From assembly GCF_025698545.1 (NCBI RefSeq), contig NC_068571.1:42255733-42319732 (forward strand): a stretch of 64,000 nucleotides of DNA, given 5' to 3'. Source of the stretch: Gossypium raimondii (taxonomy: Eukaryota > Streptophyta > Magnoliopsida > Malvales > Malvaceae). The translations under genes were made by a program, and so were the position numbers. The notes beneath the pieces are model-generated. The model was not told where the DNA came from, searched no databases, and worked only from the letters and a program-made list of their open reading frames with translations. Below are positions 22,297 to 35,115 of this stretch, in pieces (position 1 is the stretch's first letter; each line of letters opens with the position of its first letter).

Positions 22297-23522
22297 TTAT
22301 TTAACCGCTACAAGATCCACAATTCCATGAGCTTGGGCTTCTGTTGCTAACATAAAAACATCTCTTTCCATGTCTTCAGATACAACCCATAAGGGCTTGC
22401 CCGTTCTTTGTACATAAACCCTTGTGAGGCTTTTGCGAAGTTTCAATAGTTCTTCCACTTCCAGGATAAGTTCTCTTGTTTGTGCCTCATAAAAAGAACT
22501 AGCAGGTTGACGGATCATTACCCTGATGATATAACATAATAAAAGGTTCTTCTAACTCACACAATAAGGCGAGAAGAATAGCTAAAAATAGCTAAAGAAT
22601 AATAAGAAAAAAAAAGATAGAATTGAACAACTGTACAGACATTTTTTGTGCATTGCATACGGCTTTACAATGGAATTCTCTTTTTTCTTTCATCGAAAAA
22701 AGAAAAAGAGAAAATATAGAGAGCGTCTATTAGACCCAGATTACTAAATAATCCAATTACCACCCTTATTTTTTTATTCCTTTTTTTCAAAAAAGTTCAA
22801 AAATACTATGATGGCTCTGTTGCTTTATATATTTATTTCGTTTGTAATTCAGCAATCTCAAAGTTTTTTTTTCAAAAAAAAAAAGAAAAGAAAAAAATAG
22901 TCTTTTTTTCATACTATTTTATTTTATAACATAAATATCGTTATAAATATTGTTAATAGCCTCAGGTGTGAAAAGAAAAAAGTTTGTGACGCTGAGATGG
23001 GCCCACGAAAGCTAATATAAAATTGGAAATGCCCTTTCTCTCATAGTACTACACTTTCGATTTCTCTCATACTACACTTTCGATACATAATCTAATGTTT
23101 TAAAAAAAAGAAATAAAAAAAATTCATATCTTCGAAGTGCCATGCTATTATTACTTACTAATTCCTATTTCATATGGCGAAGGCATAGTCTTCTTTTTTC
23201 TTTCCATCAAATAAAAAAACTCATTGGCGTCGAGCGTGAGGGAATGCTAGACGTTTGGGAATTTCTCCTCCGGCCAGGAGAAAAGATCCCATTGAAGCAG
23301 CCAATCCTATGCATATTGTATGCACATCTGGTTGCGCGATTTGCATAGTATTATAAATAGCTACTCCGGATATTACCCATCTGCCAGGAGAGTTTATAAA
23401 CAAATACAGATCTTTGGTATCATTCTCTATATTGAGATACCATGAGACCAATAAGTTGATTCGAGATCTCACTATCAACCTCTTAGCCTAAAAAGAGTAA
23501 TCTTTCTCTATAAAGTCGGTTG
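22297..23522 (-). pseudogene. clpP: Plastid clpP remnant (exons 2 and 3, exon 1 missing)
   Basis: Minus strand. Exon 3 is about 22297-22524 ([16 protein letters not shown] to GIVDLVAVK). Exon 2 is about 23231-23522 (NRLYRERL, then [32 protein letters not shown] and KRLAFPHAR). The catalytic Ser region GLAASMGS and the HQP/RQP histidine region are recognisable, but the catalytic His of exon 3 reads Arg (IRQP for IHQP). Exon 2 carries a CAA-to-TAA stop and a 2-bp loss near VSLNIE. Upstream, the group II intron 5' end (GTGCGACTTG, minus strand) is at 24421-24430, but only TATACG of exon 1 precedes it. Confidence 0.9.
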
Positions 23523-24761
23523 ATTAGGATAAAATTGTATCCCTTAGTAGTCGTACATGCACCTTTTGATGCATACGGTTCAACAAAAATTGCAAAAAAA
23601 ATCAATGTGTAGATTCCAGCCATCATTCGTTTTTTTTCTAGTGTGCCTTTTCTAACTTCTAATTTCTAACGAAAAGATTCTTTCTTACATTTTTTAAATA
23701 AAATGAAATTCAAAATGAAATTAAAGAAAGATAAGTTTTGTCCCGTTTTCCTATAATCTATAATATAGAAAAAAATCGCTAAACTTGTCGCACAAACTTT
23801 TTATTGATCTATATTTTTTTCATTGGGATTCAATCCAAATCACGATGTCATTTTCTTGTTCCTGAATGGGTTTCATCAATTTTTTATTCAATTTTTTTAG
23901 GTTTATGCTCTACTCCAAGTAAAGATCCTCCCAATTTTGATTTGCGCATATAGGACAAATGCCCTAATACCACATCTTTTTGCTATGATTTCATTTCCTT
24001 TTTTAATTTAATTTAATTCTATTTTCTTTCATGTTTTCCACCAAATATTCAACGTATTTTTCATATTATTCGATTGATTAATAGCTTGAAATCATTCTTA
24101 TTTCTATTTCAAATTTGTAAATAAAAAATATTTATGATTATGATATAGGTGGCAATCATAAATGTATTACCAATTGAGTTTTTTTCTAAACGGAGCCTGG
24201 ATGCTTCATTTTTTAGGTCCAACCAAGCCAACCATAAATCATTCTAAGTGAAAATATTAATATGGATACCCCCCCCAAAATGAAATGGATCCCTAATTGC
24301 ACTTCATTACACTTCATGCTACAAATTTTTGATAATTCAATCAGTCTTTTTTGGGAGAAACAGGGGATATCTCGATCTGACGAGAGAACGAGGGAATTTC
24401 ATATGACCCAATATATTTGACAAGTCGCACTATACGGCCTCATATTTTATACATAGATAAAATAAGGACATAAAATAAAGAAAGACAAAATGAATGAATG
24501 AGAATTCTTACCAATAGGTTCTTTGAATGATGAACAAATAGGGATGTGTTCATTCATAAAAAATAGGACCAACCCCCATTGTGTATTGATACTTATCGAG
24601 TTAGAACAGATCTGCTTCTTTTTTTTTTCTTTTGAGACGAATTCTTCCCTTAATTACTATTAGAATAGAACAAATATTAATCATTTATCCGAAAGAATCC
24701 ACTGAAAAGGGGAGGTATTCCAATGCAATAAAGTTACATAATGTCTTTTTTTTGTTCATAA

Positions 24762-25702
<941 letters not shown>

Positions 25703-26399
25703 GTGTCTTACCACTACTACACCTAGCTGTTGTTAGATCACATTCTTTATCAAATCTATTGTTTATAGATATTAATTACTTGAGCTTTAATAAAAATGGT
25801 TAGGCATTAGACTAAAATTAATTAATAATATATTAATATTGGCAATTTCGTACTATATTGTTTTTACCAAGGGTAAAAAGTTGGATAATTTTTAGTATTA
25901 GAGTATAAGACATTTGGACCAAAAAAAAGAAAAGAATAGCTTTCCCTATTAGAGATCTAATTTGGGAATTACAAATTTAGATATTTGTAAATATTTGATT
26001 TATTTTTATGGTATATTTTAATTTTAAATTTCATTTATGTTTATTTAAAAAGGAATATTTGAATCTATTGGTTACAAAATGCATATAATTTAGATATATT
26101 AAAATTTTAGTGGAATTGAATTTAGATTCTTTTTATGAATTGTGGTATCTAAAAGCAATTAAAATTTTAAAATTAAGCTCGGATATTAGATAAATAATAA
26201 TATTTAATTTAAATTCGAGTAATAAATACTTAAATAAATGGGGAGTTCAGATATTTAGGTAAATATAGAATATTGGAAGGTAATAGTTAGATATTTAAAT
26301 ATTAGACAAACCTATCCAATAAGCCCAAGTAATACTAATATCATTGCACTTTTTTAATATTTTATTATTTAATTTTCTCTCTCTTTGCACTTTTTTATC
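25703..26399. other. Intergenic, promoter side of the CONSTANS-like gene
   Basis: AT-rich sequence with no coding potential. It presumably includes the distal promoter of the CONSTANS-like gene, but I could not single out a TATA box with confidence. Confidence 0.4.
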
Positions 26400-27673
26400 A
26401 GCTTATGTCATCGCATTTCCTTTGTACACCCACCGATTTCTATCTCTTCACTTGCATAAACTCTGAGGAAAAAGAAGAAAAATAGAGCAAGAGGAAGATT
26501 TTTTTTTCAAGAAATTTTCTATTTCAATATTAAAGCTTTCCAACGATCTTGCCGTCTTTTTATTTTATTACGGTAAATTTCTTATTCTTCTGTTATTTTA
26601 ATTCTTAATTTGATTTCCCTTTCTGGGTTTTTCTTTCTTCTTCTTTGACTTAATTTTATTTTGGGTTTTGGTTTTACTTTCGTTTTAGTATTTCTGGGTT
26701 TAGGGTTTGTTTACTGATCCTCTGTTTTTTTATTTGGCTTTCTGATTTTGTTTGATTAAAAAGTTTAATTCTTTGGATTAAAGTTTGATTTATGGTAAAA
26801 TTTTGTACTTTTTTTGTATTTGATTCATTTATTTTATCTGTTCTTAAATGGAATTGATTTTGCTTATAATTCTATTCATGGAATGCTTAAATCCATGCCT
26901 TTTGCTTTCTATTAAAAGAAAAAAGAACGTTTTTTCTTCTTCCAATTTTTTCCTTTATTTTATTTTGACTGTTTTAGTCTTTACCCTAAAGTTATATGAG
27001 CTATTTTTTGAGAGTACGCGTGCTTTTGCAGATTTACTTTACATTAATTTCATGTTTTTTGTGTTGCTAAAAACTTTTTACCTTGTGGCTGTTTATATTA
27101 AGAAATTGAAACTTTACCCTTTAAAAGTGCTAATCATATGAATTCTTTCATCATTGTTGAATTTGACTCTGTGCTTATCATTGTCGTATGATCAAGTTTG
27201 AAGTAAATTAAATTTCCCCATATTGTCAATTTAGTCCAATTTTCTTAATGATTAGCTTGGTAAAAGTACCATACAGGCCCCTAGTTGGATTGGATTTTGC
27301 CTCTCTACTAAAAAAAAAGGGTAAATTAGTCCCTGTAGGTTAGATCAAAGAGCAAATAGATGGAGTTTTTAACAGAAAGAATCGGTTTGCTCTTTGATTC
27401 AACCTACAATGACTAATTTGTTAATTTTTTGAGTAGAGGGGGCACAATGCAATCTAACTCCTAGTGTAAAAGCTTCCATGGTGCTTTTACCACATCAAAG
27501 ATGAACTTAATCCCTTTTTGTCCTCTCTGTGTAACAGCTGTCAAAGTAGTGGAGTGGGGGGATCATCGAAGAAGCTACTTGTTTCAGTTTGTATATAGTT
27601 TGCTTATAAGATTGTAACCTTGGAGAAAAGCTTTAGCCTTTAGGATTTGGTTAGTAGTAGTGTGATTGAAAAC
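26400..27673 (+). promoter_or_regulatory. Leader region of the CONSTANS-like gene with a 5' UTR intron
   Basis: A leader exon probably ends at 26572 (ATTACG before GTAAAT), and the leader intron runs to the acceptor GTGTAACAG at 27537. The second leader exon then continues from 27538 to the ATG at 27674. The intron carries a foldback MITE (27259-27491). A leader intron of this size is common in plant regulatory genes. Boundaries are inferred from splice signals only. Confidence 0.55.
27259..27491. mobile_element. Foldback MITE in the CONSTANS-like 5' UTR intron
   Basis: The ends are GGTAAAAGTACCAT and ATGGTGCTTTTACC, inverted. Inner matches include CAAAGAGCAAAT against TTTGCTCTTTGAT. It is 233 bp with no coding capacity. 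The related element at about 59536-59864 in the SAM gene intron has the same GGTAAAAGTACCATA start. Confidence 0.8.
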
Positions 27674-30038
27674 ATGGGTTATAATTGTGATTTCTGCGGA
27701 GATCAAAGGCCGGTAGTATATTGCCGGTCTGATGCTGCCTGTTTATGTTTATCATGCGATAGAAATGTCCATTCTGCTAATGCACTATCGAAACGCCATT
27801 CGAGAACATTGTTATGTGAAAGATGCAATTCGCAACCTGCTTTTGTTAGATGTGTTGAGGAAAGGGTTTCCCTCTGTCAGAACTGTGATTGGATGGGACA
27901 TGGTACTTCTACCTCGAACTCAAGACATAAGAGGCAAGCGATCAATTGTTACTCCGGTTGTCCATCATCCGCGGAACTTTCTTCCATATGGCCATTTTTT
28001 CAACAACCTCCTTCAGCTGGTGAATCTAGCTGTGAGCGGGAATTAGGTCTAATGAGCATCAACGAGAACATTGCGAGTACTTCATGGGGCCCTATGGAGA
28101 ACAACATTAGCCAAGATAATACTGGTATAGCTATAACTAATGATACTTGCAATTCGGATAAGGAAAGTAGCATGGGCAAGTCTTCTGCACGACTTTTGGA
28201 TCAGCCATCTGGATCAAAAGACACATCATTGCCCAAGGTAAATGAAGAATTTGGAATATTTATCTCTAAATAATTTGGATAAACTGTTCTTGAGGGGTGA
28301 ATGTACATAAGAGGTCCCTCTATGATAGGGATCTGATCAAATTAGTCCCCTTACTATTAAAAAGAATCAAATAAGGCCAAACTGGATTAGAATTAACATT
28401 TACTGTTTAAAAACTATCATTTACGGTTTAACAAAGTTAATATCTTGAAAGCTTTTAGGGTTTTGTTAATAAAATCTTCTGTTTGGAGTTGAACTGCAAT
28501 TCAGAAAAATAATTTTCAAGACATTTTTTAATAGTAAATGTTAATTCTAGTACAATTTGGACTTATTTGATTCTTTTTAATAGTATAGGGGCTAAATTGA
28601 TCCATTTAATAATAGGACTAATTTGATCTGGTGCCTATAATACAGAGACCTCCCAAGTACTTCAACCATTCTTGAGGTACTTTCAGGCCCGTGTTAACCT
28701 GAGACAGTGGATATGTATTTGCAAATATACTCTGCAATATTCCCTTAATGCTTGATGCTTCAAAGCATATCAACCTCAAGTGTTCAGTGATACTGCTCTT
28801 TCTGGCTGGAAAACCAACTTATAGTTAAAGTAACAACATTCTTTTTGGTTTAGTTCCTTCTGCAGAATAACAACTATATACCAATTTATGCCCCTTATTT
28901 TTCTTTATTACATTTTACGATAGTTTTCTGTTCCGAAACATCTTTTTACTTGAACTTTATTTGGTTTTTGCTTAAAAGTAGAAGTTGGTTGAGATTATTG
29001 ATGAAAGATAGCGATATTTTACTTTAATTATAAGAATAATGATTAAAATAACCTTCTGTTATCAGTAGCTTTAGCTTTGGGTGGTTTTAACTAAGTTCAC
29101 TTATTGAAATTTCTTCATGTTTCCATAAATTATTAGCGGAGGTAATATGTTCCTTTTTTGTGAACCTTCGCTAATTTTTACTTTATTAATGTGCAGTTAT
29201 GTTGCCCTCAAACAAAGTATCCTGGACTTTCTGAGGATGATCTCTACGATGACTTCAACATGGATGAAGTTGATTTGAATCTCGAAAAGTATGAAGAACT
29301 CTTTGGGATGACACTCAATCATTCGGAAGAACTTCTTGAGAATGGTGGAATTGCTAGCTTATTTGGGACAAAAGACATGCCTGCTGCTGATTCAGACTGT
29401 CAAGTAGCAGCAGCTGCTGAGGTTCGGTTTTTCGTTTTTGTTGCACTTCAATAGTGTTCATAACCTTAATTTGCATGTGCCGGGTCTTCATTTTGTATGT
29501 TGACTTGCAAATTTTCTTACGGTTGAATCTAAATATTGTCGTACAGGGCTCATCTGTTGGACTGGTCAATGCAATCCAGCCAGCATGCAGCAATGCGGCA
29601 TCTGCCGATTCCATGATGAGCAATAAAACCGATTCAATCCTATATTTTACTGCCAGGCAGCCCCATCCCGGAGAGAGTAGTGCAGGAGATTACCAAGATT
29701 GCGGGGCATCGTCAATGCTTCTCATGGGAGAACCTCCTTGGTGTCCTCCATGTACCGAGACCTCCTTCACGTCAGCAACTAGAACTGATGCTGTCATGCG
29801 ATACAAGGAAAAGAAGAAGACACGAATGTAAGTATATCCATTAATTCGCAATCTTAGTGTTTCTTGCGATACAAGGAAAATATATGTATTCATACAAGGA
29901 ATTTGTAGGTTTGAGAAGCGAGTGAGATACGCTTCTCGCAAAGCAAGGGCTGATGTGAGGAAGCGCGTGAAAGGACGGTTTGTCAAAGCCGGTGATGCCT
30001 ATGATTATGATCCATTGAGTCCAACCAGAAGCTTTTGA
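27674..30038 (+). CDS. CONSTANS-like zinc-finger transcription regulator, COL9/COL10 type
   Basis: Four coding exons: 27674-28237, 29197-29421, 29547-29827 and 29909-30038, all in phase, giving 399 aa. B-box 1 is at residues about 5-47 (CDFCGDQRP, then [15 protein letters not shown]) and B-box 2 follows at about 48-90 ([13 protein letters not shown], then CQNCDWMGH). The CCT domain sits at the C-terminus ([36 protein letters not shown]) and is split by the last intron. This fits group III CONSTANS-like proteins (Arabidopsis COL9-COL15), nuclear regulators; COL9 delays flowering by repressing CO. The exon 2 donor is GTTCGG, which is weak, but the phase is right. The start is the ATG of MGYNCDFCG; the frame upstream has no other ATG. 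Confidence 0.92.
28310..28660. mobile_element. Foldback MITE in intron 1 of the CONSTANS-like gene
   Basis: Inverted arms: AGGTCCCTCTATGATA, then GATCAAATTAGTCCCC, TATTAAAAAGAATCAAATAAG, against TTGATTCTTTTTAATAGTA, GACTAATTTGATCTGG and AGACCTCCC. It measures about 350 bp. A sister copy sits at about 56715-56920. No coding capacity. Confidence 0.8.
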
Positions 30039-30322
30039 GAGTACAAATCTTTTTAAACCTTGGTTATTATTACCTAAAAACCAAGGCCTGGTTTACGATA
30101 AAACATTGATGGAGCCCCGACATTAGCTGGCAAGATCTGGCTGAACCACGTTGGCTGCCATGTTACCTTTTGAGCAAGTTCCCCCTGCTTAAATTCTTAT
30201 TGTACTATGAAAAGGAGAATGCCTATGGATCCTCCAAAAAGCCATATTTATGCTCAATGTTCGTTATGTCTACACTTATATGCTCTTCTATAGAAGCTGC
30301 TACTGTCATAACATGCTAGAAA

Positions 30323-30368
30323 GCTCGACTTATGATGTCGATAAGTCGAGCCGCATGCAAAAGCATGC
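30323..30368. repeat. Twin hairpin downstream of the CONSTANS-like gene
   Basis: GCTCGACTTAT (30323-30333), a 7-nt spacer, then its exact inverse ATAAGTCGAGC (30341-30351). Two bases further lies GCATGC-AAAA-GCATGC (30353-30368), a second self-complementary motif. It probably lies in the 3' UTR or just beyond. It could form adjacent stem-loops in RNA; the function is unknown. Confidence 0.6.
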
Positions 30369-30665
30369 AGCTCTAATTTTGTTCTTCCTTTTCTGTCCAT
30401 TGACATACATACACATATATATAGCATAGTTGTCTGTATGTGCAGTTTTAGAGGATTTTAATGGCTACCCTTTAAGTAAACAGTTGGCTAGTTCAGACAA
30501 GAAACATGCAGTTGTAATATTCTTATCTTATGGTGTACGTGTATAGCACAGGGTTATATTCATATATATGCATGTGGGATGAAATTTATGTGTAATTTAA
30601 TACAACTTACACACACAAAAATACACATTATCTGCTATTCTTTTATCCCATGTTTATCTCTTTGA

Positions 30666-30750
30666 GGTGTTGCAGTTGAAAAGATAAGTTTCACGTGTCA
30701 AATTTGTGGTGTTGCAGTTGAAAAGATAAGTTTCACGTGTCGAAATTTGT
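30666..30750. repeat. 42-bp tandem duplication carrying two G-box/ABRE motifs
   Basis: GGTGTTGCAGTTGAAAAGAT and the following bases occur at 30666 and again at 30708. Each copy carries TTTCACGTGTC, so CACGTG is present at 30692-30697 and 30734-30739. CACGTG/ACGTGTC is the core bound by bZIP and bHLH factors, including ABA-responsive bZIPs. It lies 0.7 kb past the CONSTANS-like stop and 2.1 kb before the XERICO-like TATA box. Confidence 0.8.
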
Positions 30751-32813
30751 GGTTTGGGACAATATTACAAAATAAGGACATTGCAAATAAATAATTATGT
30801 ATTTTAGGGTCCTCTCCTTTCACTTTTTGTATTAATTTTCGGTAAAAGTATTATGGAGGTGTTGTATTAGAATTGTATTTTATCATTTTTACTTAAAAAT
30901 AGATAAATTATTTTCTGTATGTTAGTTTAAAAACATATTAGTCTTTTGTTAAAGGTTTTATCTATTTGTATTATTAAAAGAGGTTCTTTTAATATGTTTT
31001 AAATGTAAAAATAAATGAAATTTTTAATAAAAATATTAATTTATTTTTTGTTTTAACATATAATAATTATTTACCTATCTTTTAATAGGAAAAAGAAAAC
31101 GCAATTTAATTTAAGTGAAAATTATCTTAGTGAAAATTCATGAAATTAGTAGAAACTGAGACATATTAGGCAGTGTTCTAGAAAAAGACGATGAAAAAAC
31201 AAAGACAAGTCACTGTTTTGTCTTGAAACGGAGAGGATTTTAATCGGAGAATGAACGCCACTTCTCAATGGTGTGTGCAGGTAAGATATGATGAAGGGCC
31301 AAAACTGGAGCTCCATTAAATTAAAAGCTTTCAAATGTCCATGGGTTAAAATTGGTCTCACTAATGGTGTTTTTCTCGAAACAAGACAATTTTGGACAAG
31401 TTAGGGTTAAAAGCCTCCAACTTGCCAATTTGTTTAGGGTTTTAAAGATGGGGTAACCATGGAAGAAAAACTGGTACAAATATGACATAAAAATATGGAG
31501 CGATGTAATACGAAAAAATAGGTTAAGGGTATAATAAAAAATGGAAAAGAATTGATTGAGTCTTTAAAAAATGTACTTATTAAGTTGTTGATGTCATATT
31601 TTTTTGTTAACGAAAATCGTTAATTGATTAATTTGACCGTTAATAGAATTAACGTGGTCAATAACAATCGAGAAGATGACACATGTAAATATGTTGATAT
31701 GGTTGTCTATATTAGTAAAATTAAAAGAAAATATTTCTTTATAGCATGTCACATGTCATCTCTTGATAATTATTATTAATCACATTATTGCAATTAATGA
31801 TCAAGACGGTTCATTAAACGCATGTTAATCAAAGGCCTAATTAATTGTTTTGTTTTAGTCATTAAAAGCCGATTTTTGAGCCTTAATATATATAAGTTAA
31901 TATTTGATACACGACAATGTATTTTTTTATTTTACAAACAATTTTAAAATATTTATCATGTGTTTTTATTTTAATATTTAATATTTTACTATACCCTTAT
32001 AAGTCACTTATCATCTTATTGATCTTGCTTATAGAGTCTAAAACTTCTACTAATATGTATTAAATATTTTCCCCATATATATATATATATATACATGAGT
32101 AAAACACGATTATATGTAGTAAAACATAACAATATAATATCGAAATATTGATGTGAACTTATTGATTTTGCTTTTCTCTTTTAAGCAATGTATTTAATTA
32201 TATTTATTTTTTCATTTTGGTATTTAAATTTTTTATTTAACTTTTATACTTTAACTATTATTTTAGTTCCAGTTTACCCCAAAATTTTAAAAATCCAATA
32301 AAAACATAATTGATGACACATATTTAAATAAAACAAGATAAATTTGCTAGTTTATGTATTAAAATGAAACCCAAAAAGTTAAGTATGAAAATGAAAAAAT
32401 TATAATTGAAGGACCAGTGACTTAAGATTTTTTTTTTTTTTTTTTGTTATCAATAAACTCTACTGTCATCTACGGTCACTGGGTTGTACAAAGCAATTGG
32501 GATTCTGACAATTAATGTGAAATTTAAATCCTTTCACTCCACTTGCCTCATCCTAAACATAAGGTACTAAAAAATATGTATTTGTATCATAAAAAAAAAT
32601 CAAAATTGGAAACATTTATAGGTCTGCAACTGCAACAGCTGAAAGAAAGAGGATCTAATGTAAAAAAAATTAAAGCTTTTTTATTAAGCTTAAAGACATA
32701 AAAAGGACTAAACTGAAGTAAAAGACAAATTTGCTGATATAAAGTAACCCATGATAAAGAGCCGCAAAACCTGGAACACTTAACCACAGTTTGATTTTTA
32801 GAGTTAGGGTTGC
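30751..32813. other. Intergenic between CONSTANS-like and XERICO-like genes
   Basis: AT-rich with no gene. It contains an AT microsatellite at about 32075-32092 and dispersed repeat phrases. The last several hundred bases are presumably the XERICO-like promoter. Confidence 0.5.
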
Positions 32814-32823
32814 TATATAAATA
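32814..32823 (+). promoter_or_regulatory. TATA box of the XERICO-like gene
   Basis: TATATAAATA stands in a GC-poor promoter and is followed about 30 bp later by pyrimidine- and A-rich leader sequence. A leader intron donor (GTAAGT) is at 32950. It is the only strong TATA motif at a suitable distance. Confidence 0.6.
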
Positions 32824-32844
32824 GTGAAAGGATCTTGTGGCAAC

Positions 32845-33671
32845 TATTGCCAGACCTTGAAAAAGCTTACAATTTTTTTTATATAATTTCTGTTAGAAAA
32901 AAACCCAGTTCCCTTTTCAGTTCTTGGTACCTTGGCTGACCATTTTTGTGTAAGTTTATTAGTTTCTTTCCATAAACAAAGCTCAAATCTTTCTGCTGTT
33001 TTGGAGGGTCTTTAAAGGGGGGAAAGATGGTCTTTTTTTTTTCCCTTTTTTCCAATAATGAAAGTTATTAACTTTATGGGGTTTATTTTTTTATGTTATG
33101 GATGATGAATATGTTTAGATCTCATTCACCATGTTCTAGATCTTGGTTGTTTAGCATTTTGATTAGACAGTTTTGAATGTTGTTCAATTTCATCCCTATT
33201 GGGGTTCTTTTTTGCTTGCTTTTGTAAATGTTTCATCTTTCTAGTCCTTTTGAGCTTTTTTTACTTTATGGAATATAAGTGGTGTATAACTCTTTTTCTT
33301 TTTTTAAGAAGCCTATCTTATTTCTTGGCCATAAACTATTAACAAGATGCCATTTAAAAAAGAAAAAAAACCATCTTTATCAATGTTCCACTGATATCAC
33401 ATCCACCAGTTGAATTGCAGGTTACCAGGGTTTAGCCATTGTTTTTCATTTGAAGCTCTCCTCCCCATTGTTTTTAAGGTAATATTATATTATTTGTGTC
33501 TTGTTCTATGATTTGTTGTTCTCTGAGGTTATTTTCAAGTATGTTCTGGAATTAAAGATTTGATTATAGCTTTTGCATTGATTTATTTATGTTTGTATGG
33601 TGTTCTAATGTATGTTTTATGTTTCTTCAGGTCATATATTTATTATATATTATCAGCACAAAAAGAAAAAA
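32845..33671 (+). promoter_or_regulatory. Intron-containing 5' leader of the XERICO-like gene
   Basis: Likely leader exon to 32949 (before GTAAGT), and a final acceptor TTTCTTCAG at 33630 just ahead of the coding ATG. A small optional exon may lie at about 33421-33478, between GAATTGCAG and GTAATATT. These boundaries rest on splice signals only. Confidence 0.5.
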
Positions 33672-34124
33672 ATGGGTCTCTCAAGTCTTCCATCTCCATC
33701 AGAAGGAGTGTTATGTATACTCTTGGTAAACACAGCTTTATCTATATCTATAGTTAAAGGCATAATCCGATCGATCCTTCACGTTGTCGGTGTCCATCTC
33801 CCACCACCATCATCGGATTACACTGAAAATCTCTCGGAATCATTCGATTTCCACCTTAATACTCCTGAAAGTTACATCGAGGAATTCCGGAGTAGGACCC
33901 CAACAATTCATTTCGGTGCTGTTTTATGTAGCTGCAAACGGCCTCAGCACGACTGTCAGGTTTGTCTGACTCAGTTTGAGCCAAAATCCGAGATTAACCA
34001 CTTGTCGTGTGGCCATCTCTTTCACAAGGTGTGTTTGGAAAAATGGTTGGATTATTGGAATATTACATGCCCTCTTTGCAGGACTCCCTTGTTGCCTGAA
34101 GAAGAAGCTTCTTGCTTTTGGTAA
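33672..34124 (+). CDS. XERICO-like RING-H2 E3 ubiquitin ligase
   Basis: A single coding exon of 150 aa. It begins MGLSSLPSPSEGVLCILLVN, very like Arabidopsis XERICO, with an N-terminal hydrophobic segment (about residues 13-42) that anchors the protein in membrane. The RING-H2 finger spans residues 95-136: C95, C98, C113, H115, H118, C121, C133 and C136 are all present, with the WITCPLCRTPL-type end (NITCPLCRTPL). Family knowledge: XERICO promotes ABA accumulation and drought tolerance and is induced by salt and osmotic stress. An upstream in-frame extension lacks a better ATG, so the ATG at 33672 is chosen. Its 5' leader is split by one or more introns. Confidence 0.93.
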   Translation: MGLSSLPSPSEGVLCILLVNTALSISIVKGIIRSILHVVGVHLPPPSSDYTENLSESFDFHLNTPESYIEEFRSRTPTIHFGAVLCSCKRPQHDCQVCLTQFEPKSEINHLSCGHLFHKVCLEKWLDYWNITCPLCRTPLLPEEEASCFW

Positions 34125-34719
34125 GAAGATTATTACCAAGTATATTATTATGCAGAGTTGAGGAATTCCCGTGTACAGCGCGGTATATAAAAATATACTG
34201 TTATCTTTATCGAGTGTTGTCGTTACCCGCAAGTTTGTACCTTGCTGTGGTGATTTGTGTTATTTGAATCAATGCACATATTGTTGTCTGGGTTAATGAT
34301 ATGTTATTATATGCAGTCTCACACTTGTTTCCTGATCATCCATATATATATATAGTTCATGGAGATTTTGTTTAATTTTTTGCCTTTTTATGCAATGTGA
34401 AAGAGTGAAAATTGAGTTAGTAAGTTGCCGGGACTAAAATATGTTTGACAGGATCTGCCTTGTGATGAACTTAGCTGTTCTATATATTAGGTTTTTTGAT
34501 GTTTTTAAGGTATATTTGTCTGGCCTTTCATCTTAGAGCATGTTTTAAGTTTGTATTATGTACTCTATGACTGTACAGATATATATATTCTTTTTGTACA
34601 AAGAAGTATAGGGGTAAAGGTTTCAGATGATGAGACTTGAATCTCAATGTCATTGTTAAAAGTGATCATATGAACGAACTGTGTTCAACCTTGGTTCGAT
34701 ACTAAAATCAAGGGTTCAT
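34125..34719. other. 3' flank of the XERICO-like gene
   Basis: Probable 3' UTR and downstream sequence, with short AT microsatellites near 34348 and 34580. No other gene. Confidence 0.5.
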
Positions 34720-35115
34720 ATAACTTTTAGTCCTTGAATTTGATAATCAAGTCCATTTTGGTATTTGTACTCTTTATCCATTTTGATGCTTGATCTTGAC
34801 AATTAGATCCATTTTGGTCTTTATACCTGCTGGAATTTATCAAGATTTGATGATGCGGCACAATCTTGGAGTGTCACGTCATCAAACTTTTACTTTTCTT
34901 TTCAAGTTCAGGATTAAAATGAATCTAATTGTCAAGTTTGAGTACCAAAGTAAAAATACAAATACAAGTGTCAATGCCAAGTTCATTGACCAAAATGGAT
35001 CTAGTTGCCAAATTCGGGTACTAAAGTGAAAAAAAGTACTGATACCAAAATGAATGCAGGGACTAAAATAGATTTAGTTGCCAAGTTCAGGTACCAAAAT
35101 AAAAAAAAGGGTACA
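34720..35115. mobile_element. Foldback MITE downstream of the XERICO-like gene
   Basis: Arms are related in inverse: TTGACAATTAGATCCATTTTGG (about 34796) against AAAATGAATCTAATTGTCAAG (about 34917), with repeated AAATGGATCTAGTTGCCAA phrases to the right. Several overlapping repeat phrases suggest partial internal duplication. It is related to the decayed element at 10260-10860. Confidence 0.65.

Noticed and set aside
23142-23348. Plus-strand frame within the plastid insert
   Set aside because: It is the complement of clpP exon 2 and has no independent support.
30323-30368. MicroRNA precursor
   Set aside because: The stems are 11 and 6 bp, too short for a plant miRNA duplex.
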